Shown in pieces: positions 18,292 to 29,307 of a stretch of DNA of 31,142 nucleotides (positions are counted from its first letter, which is position 1; each line of letters opens with the position of its first letter). The position numbers and the translations under genes are program-made. The stretch spans positions 1,004,344-1,035,485 of the forward strand of contig CM007314.1 in assembly GCA_000333855.2 (NCBI GenBank), read 5' to 3'. This DNA comes from Endotrypanum monterogeii (taxonomy: Eukaryota > Euglenozoa > Kinetoplastea > Trypanosomatida > Trypanosomatidae). The notes under the pieces are model-generated. The model did no database searches. It was not told the origin of the DNA and saw only the letters and a program-made list of their open reading frames with translations.

Positions 18292-21278
18292 AGAAGGTGC
18301 AACTCACATGCCCTCGAGGTAACAGGGAGGTGTGGCGATAGCTGAAGATACCACGAGTGCTCGAGATTCGACTCGTTGCCAGTTTCATAAACATGTAACC
18401 TCGATCGCGGGATCGAGAAGCCCCGATCGTTGCTTCACGATACATCCCCGGCCCCGCCCCGCCCCACCTCATCATCTTCATTCCATGAAGCGTGTACCAG
18501 GACGAGCCGGCCCACGAAACACGACGTCAGGAAGAGTGAGAGCAAAGAGCTGCTTAGAAAGCTGCCCTTCCCCGTACGAGTTTCACACTTCCTGTGTGAG
18601 ATTCTCGAAACTGCTTCGTCTTGTAACCGCGCTCGTGTGTGGTGCCCCCATGTCCTCGGGATTTGTGCTGCAGCTCATCGGAGTAATAAATCTCTATCTG
18701 GAACCCTTCACAGCCGCACGAATTTACCACAAAAGCGAGATCAATGACCGGTGAGGATGGCACTCGTCGCCAGCAACAACCTGAAGAGAAACGTGACTTG
18801 ACGGATCAAGCACAGCACAATTGCCTTGAGCACGAATGAGCAACGAGAGCAGATAGATTTCTTTTTATTGTTATGAAGAAAGCCGACCTGTGCTTTCATC
18901 TCGATATTTGACAGGGAAGCAATCCCTCTGCTGCTCGTGTCTTTTTGTTCTTCGAAAGATTTGGCGTGCCGTTGGCGTCAAAGATCCTCCACCCACGCGC
19001 CGTCTCGCGGCGCCTCCCTGTGAGGCCGTGGTACCGCATCCCTGGATTGAATCGCTGCCCCAGGACGATAACAGGCTCCGTACCGCCGTCGCCCCTGACG
19101 TCACCCGATCCGTGGCACCTGCACACTGGTACTTCCGTTGCTGCGTCCAGCTCACAAAAAGCAGTCGCCCTTCCTTCGGGTTCAATAGCACTAGGTGAAC
19201 AGTACACCGAGGTGGTGATGAGCCCACCGGTCTCATCCGATCTCCTCAACACGGATAAAAATACACTGGAGTGTCCATAGCCAACAACAGGCAGGTGGCA
19301 CTCCTGAACTCACCCCTGGGCGCACACTTCGAGCTTTGCATGCAACTCTCTTTTTATATATTCACTTCCAGGGCAGCCCAGCAGAGCTCCCGTAGATGTC
19401 TTGGATCTGTTGACTGACCCAACCGTGTGCGAGACCTCTCCCCTCACGTCACGCACACTCACAGGTAGCGTGCCGCACAAAAACGAGAAACCCTTCTATG
19501 CATCGAATCAAAACACAAGATCCACTTCCTCGTATCAGGATCACCCATAAGATCACATTTGTTTTCAGGACACTCAATAAATGCAGTAGCAGCGGAGTGG
19601 ATAGCGATACGCGGCAAAGGCAACTGTATTCACAATACTTTTTCGAGGAGTACTGCGCTGTCACAGGAGTGGGGGCAGGCTCGAAGCACATGAGTGCTTG
19701 CGGTACAAATGCTGGGCAACAAAGGCAGATTGAGCACCCAACCCACTAATCAGCCGCCGTCTTACTCAACTAGAGTGCATGTGATCAATGATTACGTGCG
19801 TGCAGACGGTTCAAGAGCGATAAAACACTGCTTGGGGGAAAGGGGAGGTGGGGGAGAGGGGGGGAAGCACACCCGCCAGCTCCTGGGACCTGATGATGTC
19901 ACGTGAATCGCTTAAGAATGCAAAGGTAGGGGGAAAAAAATCACCTACAAAACATGTGTACAGTCAAATCATAGGTGAAAACAAAGAGCAGAAATAAATA
20001 TGTTCAAAGCTCTCTTCCAGCGGTTGGCATTTGCTTTCGACATTGGCAATGGTGCCTGCATGCGGTGCAGTAGAGTGAAAAAACAAGGAGAAGAAGAAAA
20101 AAAAAGGAAAGGAAGTGTAAGTGTGTGGAAAAGAAAACATCAGTTTGCGCAAAGATTCCGGGATATTGCGATTGGGGGGTAACTCATCACACTAACAAGT
20201 TACCTCTCATACCTGCTTGTGCTTCGGATTCCTTGCATGGTCACCGAAGAAGCAGAAAGGGAGAAATAATAGAGTGGAAGAGGAGGAGTCAGTGATGAGA
20301 GCAACACCAACCCCGTCCATCGTGAGTCCAAGTAGGAATCACAGCATGGGGGGGAAAGGAAGTAGATATACTTCAGTCTTTCCCTGTTTCCTTTGTTTTT
20401 TCTAAAGGGCCAGAAAAAAAAAGGGGGGAATGAGACTTAGACGAGTTGCCCTCATTCGTTCGTAAAACATGAAAGATGAAGATGAATACACATATCGAAA
20501 AGCCTCACAGAGACGAGGGGAAAAAATGCCTGATCCCCCCCCCCTACTTCTCGTCCCACTTCTGAGACACACACAGAAACAAATAGAAATGCATCCGCGC
20601 CAACGGAGGAGGCATAACATCATGAGTTATGAGTGGGAGACTCACAAAGGGGTATAACAAAGAGAGAGGCATGGGAGCAGACATAGGAAAAGGGGCGCAC
20701 GCATGCATACCCACACACAAAGAAAACCTCGGTCTCAGTCCGCAGAAAAGAGGGAGGGCACAAAAACGGGTAGGAGAAAAAATGAAGCAAGCACGAGAGA
20801 AGAGGAGAGGAAGAATGCCTCAATATATCGAGCAATGGAATAAGCAAGTAAACGTAGAAACGCACACCGACGGGGCATGCGATTCTTTCCCCGTTCACAG
20901 TCATCTCCTCACTCCTCCCCTCCTCCTCTTCACTCTTGAGAAACTCGGGCCATCTCGCATACATCGATAGCAAAAAAAAAAAAAAACATGTGACACAATT
21001 AATTGTAACTGACGTATCAAGGGATACCCGAGCCCCGAAAAACAACCGCATATGTGTGTTATGAAGCATAACTGGTGCACAAACACCAGCGAGAGAGATT
21101 AAGAATAGGAGGTACCCGATGTATCCTCCTCGACAAAAGGTGGTCTCATAAGCGACTGAAGGAAGACTCAAATAGCACACCTGCAATGTATTCCATCCCT
21201 TTGCATTGCAAAACCCCCAGCACGTCTTCACGGTACAGCTCTGTATACATCACACGGTGATAGGGGGTTGTGTAGAAA

Positions 21279-24200
21279 TCAAAGGGTACACTCCGCTTTG
21301 GTACTGTTCGCCGTTCGACGAATCAACGGTGCCGCCCCAATTACACGCACCATGTCACTCAGCCGAACGACTACCTGCGGCTCCTCCGATGTTCCTGCCT
21401 TTGACGCAGTTGTGACCCCCTGCACTTCTGCCCTACCGGTACCAGGCGTGGTCACCGAAATGGCTGTACTCACTGCGTTCAAAGAAACCTCTCGGAGCAC
21501 TACCTCCGGGGTGAGCGGCTCTACGTCTAGGATGGCCGCAGAAACGTCCTCCAAGGACAGCACTCGATCACCTTCGGCAAGCTGCGGTGCTGGTGGTGCT
21601 TTTGATTCGCGCGCGCTCTTGGACACCATCGATGCGGTACCGGCAGTGGCAACACGGCCATCCTTTACATTTATCGAGACTGCCCGCGCAGTCAGGGCAC
21701 GCAGGAAGGAGACGTATAGATCCATGCTTGCGCGGCACTCTTGAATGAAGAGCACCTGCATGAAAAGATGTGCGTCAATGGAGAAGATGTTTGCGTTGAG
21801 AGTTGTCTCCCCGTGGAGAGTAGCGCGCAGCTCGTCAACTTCGGAGGGCGATTTAAGCTCCAGCACCGGCTGTAGACACTCGCTCAGCGCCTGACGACGC
21901 AGCCGTGAGCTTTGCAATTCCTTCGCCAGGGAGTGAATGTCGCGTTTCACCTGCGCCACCACGACTGCCGCTTCCACAGCGATCCGTGGGGGCATTAAGC
22001 CATGCGCGACCCACAAAAAAAGATTCAAGGCGTCGGCGTACCACTCCTGTCTCATTGCATCCCTCTCGAGGTTCATCAGAAGATGAGCTACTGAATCATA
22101 CGCACTCAAATCATCACGCGCTTGTATTTCTGACTGCAACAACTCGTGTAGAAAGGCACCGAGGCGCGCTGTATTTCCCTGGGCGGAGGTGTCGTTCGCA
22201 TCATCAGCCTGGTGCGCCTGATCCTCTTGCTCGATGTACTTGGGAAGTATATTGAGAAAGAAATTGTACACGAGCGACAGCACCGTGGCCGGGGCTACAG
22301 GGCGCCGAAGAAGAACGCCGCTCGCGCGCCAGCATAACGGGACATGTGATCCGTACCCAGGACCGAGTAGTGGCAACTCCAGAGGTGGAGTCACACGCGG
22401 CACAGTTACACTTAGCGCAGCAACACCATCGGTATTCGACAGCACGTCTTCAGAGCCCTGTGTGCGAGATAAGAGTCGACTCTTTGGTGAAGAGGGGGCA
22501 TTCGTCGTTTTGTCCTTAGATTTCAAGACCGCCCCTTCCAAGTTTGCACCTCTTGGCGGCCCTTTTTTGCTCGACAAGGCGACTTCCTTCATGATCTTTC
22601 CTGTAGAGGGGCGTAGCTCCTGCTCCTTTTGGAACATGTGCTGCCTCTGCGTCCGCACGAGCTCCTCCAGTGCCAAGATACGCTGCACGAGATACTCCAC
22701 CTGCAGTGCAGTTTCCCTCGGCCCTTTAACAAGCGGCTGACCTACGTCAATCACGACCGAGGAGGACTCCGCCGTCCCACCTGAATCAATTCCCTCTATT
22801 AAAGCGTTACTGTCGGCGTCTCGGTCCAGTGAGGTCGTGAGGTACCCGATATCAGTGGCGTAGCCCCCCAACTCTGGATACCGCTCGTGGATTCGTTTCC
22901 AGGACGGCCGTGGCGTCAGCACCGTGTCTGGATCAGAGGCCGTAACGGCCGCCGTGGCCTCACTCTCTTTCACAAGAGCCTCCCGGTCCTCCTCTAGTGT
23001 TCTGAGGCGAGTCGACATGACATCAAGTTGAGTTCCGCGCACCGCCGCAGTGCGGCGCCACCGCCGGACCGTCAGCCGAGCCTCCTCCAACTCGCTGGTA
23101 AGGTAGTCTTTCATCAGGTGGAAATCTTCTACTGGTACGTAGTCGAGGTATTTCATTCTGAAATGCTGCAACTCCGCCTGAGCGTCACCGGCGATCCGCT
23201 TGAACTCATCCAACTCACTTATTTGACCCGTTACACTCGTGACGAGCCGCTCGTACTCCTTCAGACGCCTGTCACACTCACGCACAGCACCGATGAGAAC
23301 GACAATCTTTTCCAGATCGTTTCTGCTGTTGTGCTCCAATTCCTTGACCCGCTGATTGGCCAGCTCCAGCTCCCGACGCAGCTCGAGCACATCACGTGTA
23401 GAGGTTTTGCCCGACTTTTGAGACTCTGACTTCTGCCCCTGGTCTGACTGCACGCGAGATTCGAGAGCCCTTTGCATCTTTGTCAGCTCTGTTTCTAGCT
23501 CGCTCACTCGTTCTTGAAGAGCGGTCGAGCTCTCCACTTGAATCACTTTCTCCACATGTCCCGCATCCACAGCGGCGTAGGCCTCGGCGAGCAGCTCCGC
23601 CTGAGCCTGAATAACATTGTCGTATGCGCACTGAATGTCCTCAAAAAGTGACGCGTATGCCGGAAAGGCGGTGCGCAGCGCACGGAACGCCTCGCGGTAG
23701 GGACCGAGTTGATCCATCGCGCTTGGTATAGGAGCGCCAGTGCCGTTCAGGACCAGCTCACGCTTGATATAGGACTGCAGCTGCGTGACCAGGGGTGGTG
23801 GGGCGGCGGCAGCGGCAACGATGGTGCTCAAGTAGCTGCCAGCGGGAGCATGGTTTGTAATGCTGGAAGGCAGCTTTGAAGGGCTCACGTCTATGGTACG
23901 CTCCAAGCGACGCAGCGTACCAATGGTTTCCCGGAGGCTCCTATCGGCGCTACTAATAAACTTGGGCTCCGGCAATGGTGACAGTGCCGTCGAAGAATTC
24001 GTTGCGTCTGCTGCAGGAGTGGAAGTTGCTTTTCTCCGCTTATGGGTTTGTGTGAGAAGCGTACGTGACGCTACGGGGAGAACATTAAGCGAGCGTGGCG
24101 CGTTCTTTGGTCCCACCGTGCCCGATTGTTCTCTCTGTTGTTGCGCAGCATCCAGACGGAGCAGGCGTCGCGCTGAAGGCCCAATGTTAGAGAGGTCGTC

Positions 24201-24536
24201 AGGCAACGTCAACGAGTCCTGCCACTCGCCCTGCGAACGATGACGGCTAACGGGAAGCATGGCTGGCTCCGTGCCTCGAGTTGATCCATAGTAGGAATCA
24301 TAAAGCTGCAGGCTACTCTGAGGCACAGCACCTGGACAAGATGAGGCGGGTATAGCGGCGGTGCCCTTGTTTTTGGAACATACGGTAGCAACCGAAGTGG
24401 ACGGAAACGTTGAAGAGAGCGACGTCAACATAACATCGCGCACCGCCTTGACCGCCGAAGGGAGGGATGGTGAGGTAGTGTATTGAAGACCACACACCGG
24501 CACTGTGCCGCTACGCACATCACTACTACCACTCAT
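21279..24536 (-). CDS. Large coiled-coil protein with a TSNAXIP1 N-terminal-like region
   Basis: A 1085-residue protein starting MSGSSDVRSG; the frame-open extension to 24833 is A/T-run sequence and is excluded. Residues 1-245 are Ser/Thr/Pro-rich and probably disordered. Residues ~249-310 read LVTQLQSYIKREL, then LGPYREAFRALRTAFPAYASLF, matching the pattern I know from the TSNAXIP1 (translin-associated factor X interacting) N-terminal region: a helix, then PYRE.F..L......Y..LF. A long coiled coil follows at about 327-525 (for example LQERVSELETELTKMQRAL), with a shorter one near 610-640. A folded helical region covers about 750-950 (VYNFFLNILPKYIEQ, then SAYDSVAHLLMNLERD). TSNAXIP1-type proteins are associated with ciliated or flagellated cells, so a flagellar or cytoskeletal role is a reasonable inference, not proven. 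No membrane segment or catalytic motif is visible. Confidence 0.85.
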   Translation of the reverse strand: MSGSSDVRSGTVPVCGLQYTTSPSLPSAVKAVRDVMLTSLSSTFPSTSVATVCSKNKGTAAIPASSCPGAVPQSSLQLYDSYYGSTRGTEPAMLPVSRHRSQGEWQDSLTLPDDLSNIGPSARRLLRLDAAQQQREQSGTVGPKNAPRSLNVLPVASRTLLTQTHKRRKATSTPAADATNSSTALSPLPEPKFISSADRSLRETIGTLRRLERTIDVSPSKLPSSITNHAPAGSYLSTIVAAAAAPPPLVTQLQSYIKRELVLNGTGAPIPSAMDQLGPYREAFRALRTAFPAYASLFEDIQCAYDNVIQAQAELLAEAYAAVDAGHVEKVIQVESSTALQERVSELETELTKMQRALESRVQSDQGQKSESQKSGKTSTRDVLELRRELELANQRVKELEHNSRNDLEKIVVLIGAVRECDRRLKEYERLVTSVTGQISELDEFKRIAGDAQAELQHFRMKYLDYVPVEDFHLMKDYLTSELEEARLTVRRWRRTAAVRGTQLDVMSTRLRTLEEDREALVKESEATAAVTASDPDTVLTPRPSWKRIHERYPELGGYATDIGYLTTSLDRDADSNALIEGIDSGGTAESSSVVIDVGQPLVKGPRETALQVEYLVQRILALEELVRTQRQHMFQKEQELRPSTGKIMKEVALSSKKGPPRGANLEGAVLKSKDKTTNAPSSPKSRLLSRTQGSEDVLSNTDGVAALSVTVPRVTPPLELPLLGPGYGSHVPLCWRASGVLLRRPVAPATVLSLVYNFFLNILPKYIEQEDQAHQADDANDTSAQGNTARLGAFLHELLQSEIQARDDLSAYDSVAHLLMNLERDAMRQEWYADALNLFLWVAHGLMPPRIAVEAAVVVAQVKRDIHSLAKELQSSRLRRQALSECLQPVLELKSPSEVDELRATLHGETTLNANIFSIDAHLFMQVLFIQECRASMDLYVSFLRALTARAVSINVKDGRVATAGTASMVSKSARESKAPPAPQLAEGDRVLSLEDVSAAILDVEPLTPEVVLREVSLNAVSTAISVTTPGTGRAEVQGVTTASKAGTSEEPQVVVRLSDMVRVIGAAPLIRRTANSTKAECTL

Positions 24537-24561
24537 ATTGTCTTTTTTTTTTTCAGCTGCT

Positions 24562-24620
24562 CTACACAAAGACAGGAGTCGTCCACGTAAACACAAAAAA
24601 GTTGCAACGAGGCAGTTGAA
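24562..24620 (-). promoter_or_regulatory. Candidate spliced-leader acceptor for the coiled-coil gene
   Basis: A minus-strand CTGTCTTTGTGTAG ends with the AG complementary to plus 24562-24563, about 26 nt before the ATG. The preceding tract is T-rich but interrupted. An A11 run lies between this site and the ATG, which is unusual. Confidence 0.4.
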
Positions 24621-27418
24621 GAGAACAAAGCACTGGAAGCGTATGGCTGGGAAGGGAGTGCAGCGGCAACCCTGTAGACCTCGTTTTTTTTTTTTTACGA
24701 GAGGGAAGCACAGTGGGGTATGGCGGTTTCTCGATGCGCCCCACTTGGTTTGCAACGATTGCAAAAATATATCTGCTGAGAAACGAGCAGGTGGACACAC
24801 GCGCTTACATGTCCAATCGCAACTTCGTTGCAACCCCAGGAGAGGGGCGAGTTAATCTTTCAAATAGGGAGTCAACGGCTCCCTCACGACTTAAGCACAA
24901 GAAGGTGAACGAGAAACACAGGAGTCAGTGAAAAATGGTCGGATAGTGATGAGGAAGCGGCGAACAAAATAAAAATAGGAACGTGTAGATCAAGTAAGAA
25001 GGCAAAGAGTTGAGCAAAGGGGGGCAGAAGAAGGGCATGAGATCAAATTTGCATGTAAAGGCGTGCGTGCTTCACCGTGGAGCACAGCCTCTCCTGTTGC
25101 ACGTCGCAATTTTTTTTTCCTTTGACCTTGGTTGATCTGTTCCAGGATCAATGTTTCATATTGGACACCGTTGCAACTACGTAGCCAGGGCAGAAGATTG
25201 CATATTTCAAGTTGCTGATCGAAAAAAAAAATTGAGTGAAAATAGTTCCTCAGCCAAAAATGTTTGTGATCAACGCAGACATTATTGCGCTTTATCTTTT
25301 CGAGCCGAAAAGAGGAAGAGCTACTCCCCTTTCATGACCAGAAAATTTTTATTTTTCTGGATATTCCTTTTTCTTTTTTGAAAGGAGGAGGGCGCGGTAA
25401 GCGAATTTCACTGACACAAATACACTGCAAAGAGGGATTTCTGAGCTCAAAGACACAGACATACACGCCAAACATCAAAAACGATGGTCGTACAAAAACA
25501 AGATAGCTCGGGTGTGGATTGACTGCAATTCGCTTAGGAGCAGCCCTTTCTCCTCCCCCCTTATCGCCGCACCTGCGCTCTCTCCACAATGACGAGGAAA
25601 AAAAACGAAGTGCCTGACGATCTCCCGACAAGAATGCCTTGCCAAGTCCCCGACCTGAGGCTCTCTCCCACTATGAGTAGAATGGGAGAGGGAGAAGATA
25701 GTGCGACAAGAATGTGTGTGTAGACCGCTGCTACGATTGTACCCCAATATACACGGCCTAGTCAGGCAGCAGTCTTCCTCTCCCTTTTTCTCAAAACTGC
25801 AAAAAAAAAAAAAAGCAACATTGATTCGCAATAATTAAAAAATAAGGAAGCCGAGTCGATATAAACACATGCACGCACGCTCAAAAAAAAATGAAGATGT
25901 GCACCTACCTGGGAACTAGAAAGAAAAAGGAAAACGATTAACTCCAGCATATACAGTGTATCAATCATTAAAGGGGAAAAATGAAAGCGATATCGGTGAC
26001 CCTTCCGGTGCGCGCAGCAGCAGCACCGGTAGCATGAGAGGATCAAAAAGAAATGCTCCTTAGCGGGAACAGTGCCATCGGCAAAGGTGAAACAATAAAA
26101 AAGTGGTGGTGTGGGTACAAGCAAAAAAAAAAGGGGGATGAGAGAACTGCTGAGCCCGCCATACGAAGAAATACACTCAAAGATTTTACAAGGCAAAGAA
26201 AAGGGGGAAACGCTGAGAAAAAATGAAAAAAAAATTGAAGAGAGGCAGGGATGATGGACACTGACAGATCACACGAAATGACCGATTTTTTTTTTTGGAG
26301 GGGGGAATAGCAGAAAGAGAAGCGCATCCAATATTCGATGTACTGGCGCAGCACCAGGGAGCCAGACACACCCCTAGGATGGAGGGAGAAAAACGACAAC
26401 GAGAACAAGGAAAAAAAAACCGAGTGAGGAGAGAAAAAAAGGACATGATGAGAAAAGGGCAAGAATAACCAACTTAAAAGCGGAAGGGAAAAAAGATAGA
26501 CGCGCACATAATCCCATCCGCAGCAGGAAGCCAGAAAGAAAACTAAAAAAAGCGCCTCCAAACAAGGAGGTGAGGATGAGGGAAAGGGAAAGAACCACCC
26601 CCCCCCCCAACAAAAAAAAAAAAAACGTCAAGGCAATGCTTCAGACCACACAAAAATCAAGTAAAACAAAATAAATATTTAAAACAGGAATCGGTTCGAG
26701 TTTGTGATAGATCCACTATAAGCAAATAAAGGAAACTGAAAAATATTGACCGTCAGAGGTCGCCCAAGAGCGACGAGTTAATAGAAAAAAGGGAAGAAAA
26801 AAACGAAGAACCGGGAGTGAAGCGGGTATAGGGAAAAGGCGACACGGTGAATGCGAGTTTGTGGCAACGATACAAGCAGAGGATGAGCAAGAGATGGCCT
26901 CATGAACATGTAAGCCCGATCCTATAGTAGAGAAAAGGGGAAGGCGTGCAGTCCTGTAATGGGGGCTCGTGTGTTCTTTGGGGAGGATCTCTGTGTCACA
27001 CACATGAAAGCACTCCTCTGCAATATATACGTCTCCTTTCCTTTCAGGGAAGGACATAGCTTGCACCTTCGTGGAAAAAGACATCTATTCGAATAAGTGG
27101 CAAGAAGGCAAGAAAGAGTCGGAGAACAAAAAAGTACAGAAAACCCCATGAAGCAATGAAAAGGGAGGGAAATCACGTGTACGCACGTTCAAAGAAACAA
27201 AGCGACTTAGGGGGAGAAATATGTTTTTTTCTCCTCGGTGCGCACAGACACACAGATGTCGTTATCGGAAAGCTCATGTAGAAAAAAGCACATAGCGTCA
27301 CGCAAAAAAAAAAGCTCCCCTTCCTCCCCCCATACAGGTACACGCACGCGCATCAAAGGGTCCCTCGGGAGGGGGGGGAGGACAAAATACTCTACAAGAA
27401 TGTGTCGATCTGAAGGGC

Positions 27419-27436
27419 GTATATATATATATATAC
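27419..27436. repeat. (TA)n tract
   Basis: About nine TA units inside the purine-rich region. Confidence 0.85.
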
Positions 27437-28034
27437 TACCTCGGGGGGAATAGAGGAGACTGTGGAAAGGAACGCTTGAGAGGAGATGAAAACAGCGTTC
27501 GATACAAATTGGGACTCGACGCCTTCACGCCCCTTGGCTAAATTTCTAAAAAAAAAGATTATAAAAACAAACTCAAAACACAGGGAGGAAAAGTGAGAGA
27601 AGCTAACGAGAAGGGAAAAGAAATCCAGTCAACTTTGAAATGATATCACAAAAAAAAAACTTTTTTTTGGACAAAGTAGGGAAAGAAAACATCAGACTAG
27701 AAGTCAAGGAAAGACGAATACACGCAAGCACGTCCGAAAAATAAATATTTAATGAAAAAGAGACGCGGAGTCGAGAGCGACAGGATTCCCTTCGTGCCCT
27801 TCTACTTTCTGGTTGTGAAGAACTTCGGTGTGCTCGGAGATGATACCGAGGCGCGGGCGAACACGCGCGTCTGTTCCGTCGGATGTAGAGGAGGAAGGGC
27901 CTCACCATCGCCTCGACAATGTCTAGTCCTTCTCCCTGCCCCACTCCACCCCACTCCCTGGTTTTCCTTTCCACCACCCACGGAGTTACATGTCTGCTTT
28001 GGGTTTCTCTCGTTCGGCCTAAAACAGTCTCCGA

Positions 28035-28080
28035 CCAGATGAGCTCTTCCCAGCGATCGGGTTGCCCGCAGCTCATCTGG
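28035..28080. other. Perfect 11-bp inverted repeat (stem-loop)
   Basis: CCAGATGAGCT at 28035-28045 pairs perfectly with AGCTCATCTGG at 28070-28080 around a 24-nt loop. The loop itself contains GGGTTGCCC, a possible inner 3-bp stem. It lies in a balanced-composition island within a purine-skewed region. Function unknown; a structured untranslated-region element or non-coding RNA is possible. Confidence 0.65.
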
Positions 28081-29021
28081 ACAGCACTCCGGCACCATTT
28101 CCTCGAGGAGATAAAAAATGAAAAAAAAAAAATAGAGTGAGGCTAGAGACCCTTTCGTCTCGTGAAAACAAAAAAAAATCCAAAGAAAAGCACACAAAAA
28201 TATATATCAAATCGCATTTCGCCTGATTCGTTCGCGTTCATATCCCCGGAAACCCCAAGTTCAGTCTCGGTGCATGAGTGCTCAGACATTCCCGCTCAAA
28301 AAAGCCAACAGGAGCAATCAGTCGATCTTTTTTTTTTTGGTTTTTCGCCCCTCAGCGGTTTCAAAGGAAAAAAAAGGATTCACCCTGGCGGACGAGCGGG
28401 ATGAGGAGGGGGAGAGGGTTCACTGTGATCTGCACGGAGAAAGGGGAAAAAAAAAGAGATACCGACTAATGTAACAGACCGAGCCCCTCCCCCGCGACCC
28501 ACTCCCACTGCTCCGCCACCCTTCTGGGTGTGAGATAAACCATCTGAGACACGATGACATCAAATCTCTTCGACGTCAGGTAGTATCGGGCACCAAACAC
28601 TGGATTTCGTCGAGTCGCAGCAACCGGTAGACACAATACTCAAGTATGACATACATGATGAGACAAGTGCCAACGTAGCTCGGAACTGTTTTATCCAAGC
28701 CATGATCGATATATGAGTTGCGGAGCTCAGGCCACCCGGGTGTGTCTACGTCATGCAACCATGACGTTGCGGTCGCCTCTGTCAGTTCAAGTGGAATATA
28801 GTGTGACGCATCAGCTGTGAGATGATGACACCTGCAGTATCGCCGCATCACGCATGTACCGCTACCTCCTGCTTCCCCGATAGTTTTTTTTTCCAAATAA
28901 TCCCTTCACTTTTCTGTCCATTCTCGAGGGGAAGCTGACAAAAGGGAGTACTCAAAAGAGTTTGAAGAGAAAAAGTAAATTTGGAGCCACTGCGTACGTT
29001 GTTCGTCAACCACAACAAACC

Positions 29022-29024
29022 AAC

Positions 29025-29058
<34 letters not shown>

Positions 29059-29062
29059 GTTA
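29022..29062. repeat. (TA)n followed by (TATG)n tract
   Basis: About 12 TA units followed by three to four GTAT units on the plus strand. Confidence 0.88.
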
Positions 29063-29272
29063 GTCTATACATTTTTTGTTACGCAAGTGGAGAGCAGAAC
29101 GCAACGCAAAGGTTGGGAGAGAGAGTGGAGAAAAAAAAGGGAGAGGAGGACAGATGTAAAAGGTAAGAAAAAACAGAGGTCTGGGTACTCGATAAGAAAG
29201 GGGAAAAGGAAGGAAAATTGATCGCAAACGTTATGTAACTCTACAAATTAACTAGCATAATACCAACGGCGT

Positions 29273-29273
<1 letters not shown>

Positions 29274-29305
<32 letters not shown>
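29274..29305. repeat. (CA)n microsatellite
   Basis: Sixteen CA units on the plus strand, followed by a short ATAGATATATAT tract. Confidence 0.92.

Positions 29306-29307
<2 letters not shown>

Larger units (their letters stand above)
16116..21278. other. Gene-poor 5.2 kb spacer between HSP70 copy 2 and the coiled-coil gene
   Basis: No open frame on either strand has convincing length, codon bias or domain content. It contains repeat copy C (16974-17318), a TA tract near 17.67 kb, and a G13 run at 18279-18291. From about 18.1 to 19.9 kb there is an island of more balanced composition with small hairpins: 18400-18417 (CTCGATC/GATCGAG) and 18997-19013 (GCGCCG/CGGCGC). Purine-rich plus-strand sequence lies near 17.8-17.95 and 20.05-20.85 kb. 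It could be one very long 3' untranslated region, or hold non-coding RNA or decayed elements. Confidence 0.6.

Noticed and set aside
18871..19252. Possible small gene at 18.87-19.25 kb
   Set aside because: Frames of similar length exist on both strands, with no shared codon bias or domain. I keep the area only as a balanced-composition island.
20528..20542. C- and T-rich run (CCTGATCCCCCCCCCC) as a telomere-like or G-quadruplex array
   Set aside because: It is a single mononucleotide run with no repeated TTAGGG or spaced G-tracts.
26043..26561. Phe/Leu/Ser-rich minus-strand frames in 25.3-26.6 kb, resembling membrane proteins
   Set aside because: They are direct translations of T/C-rich sequence with mononucleotide runs; overlapping frames show the same bias.
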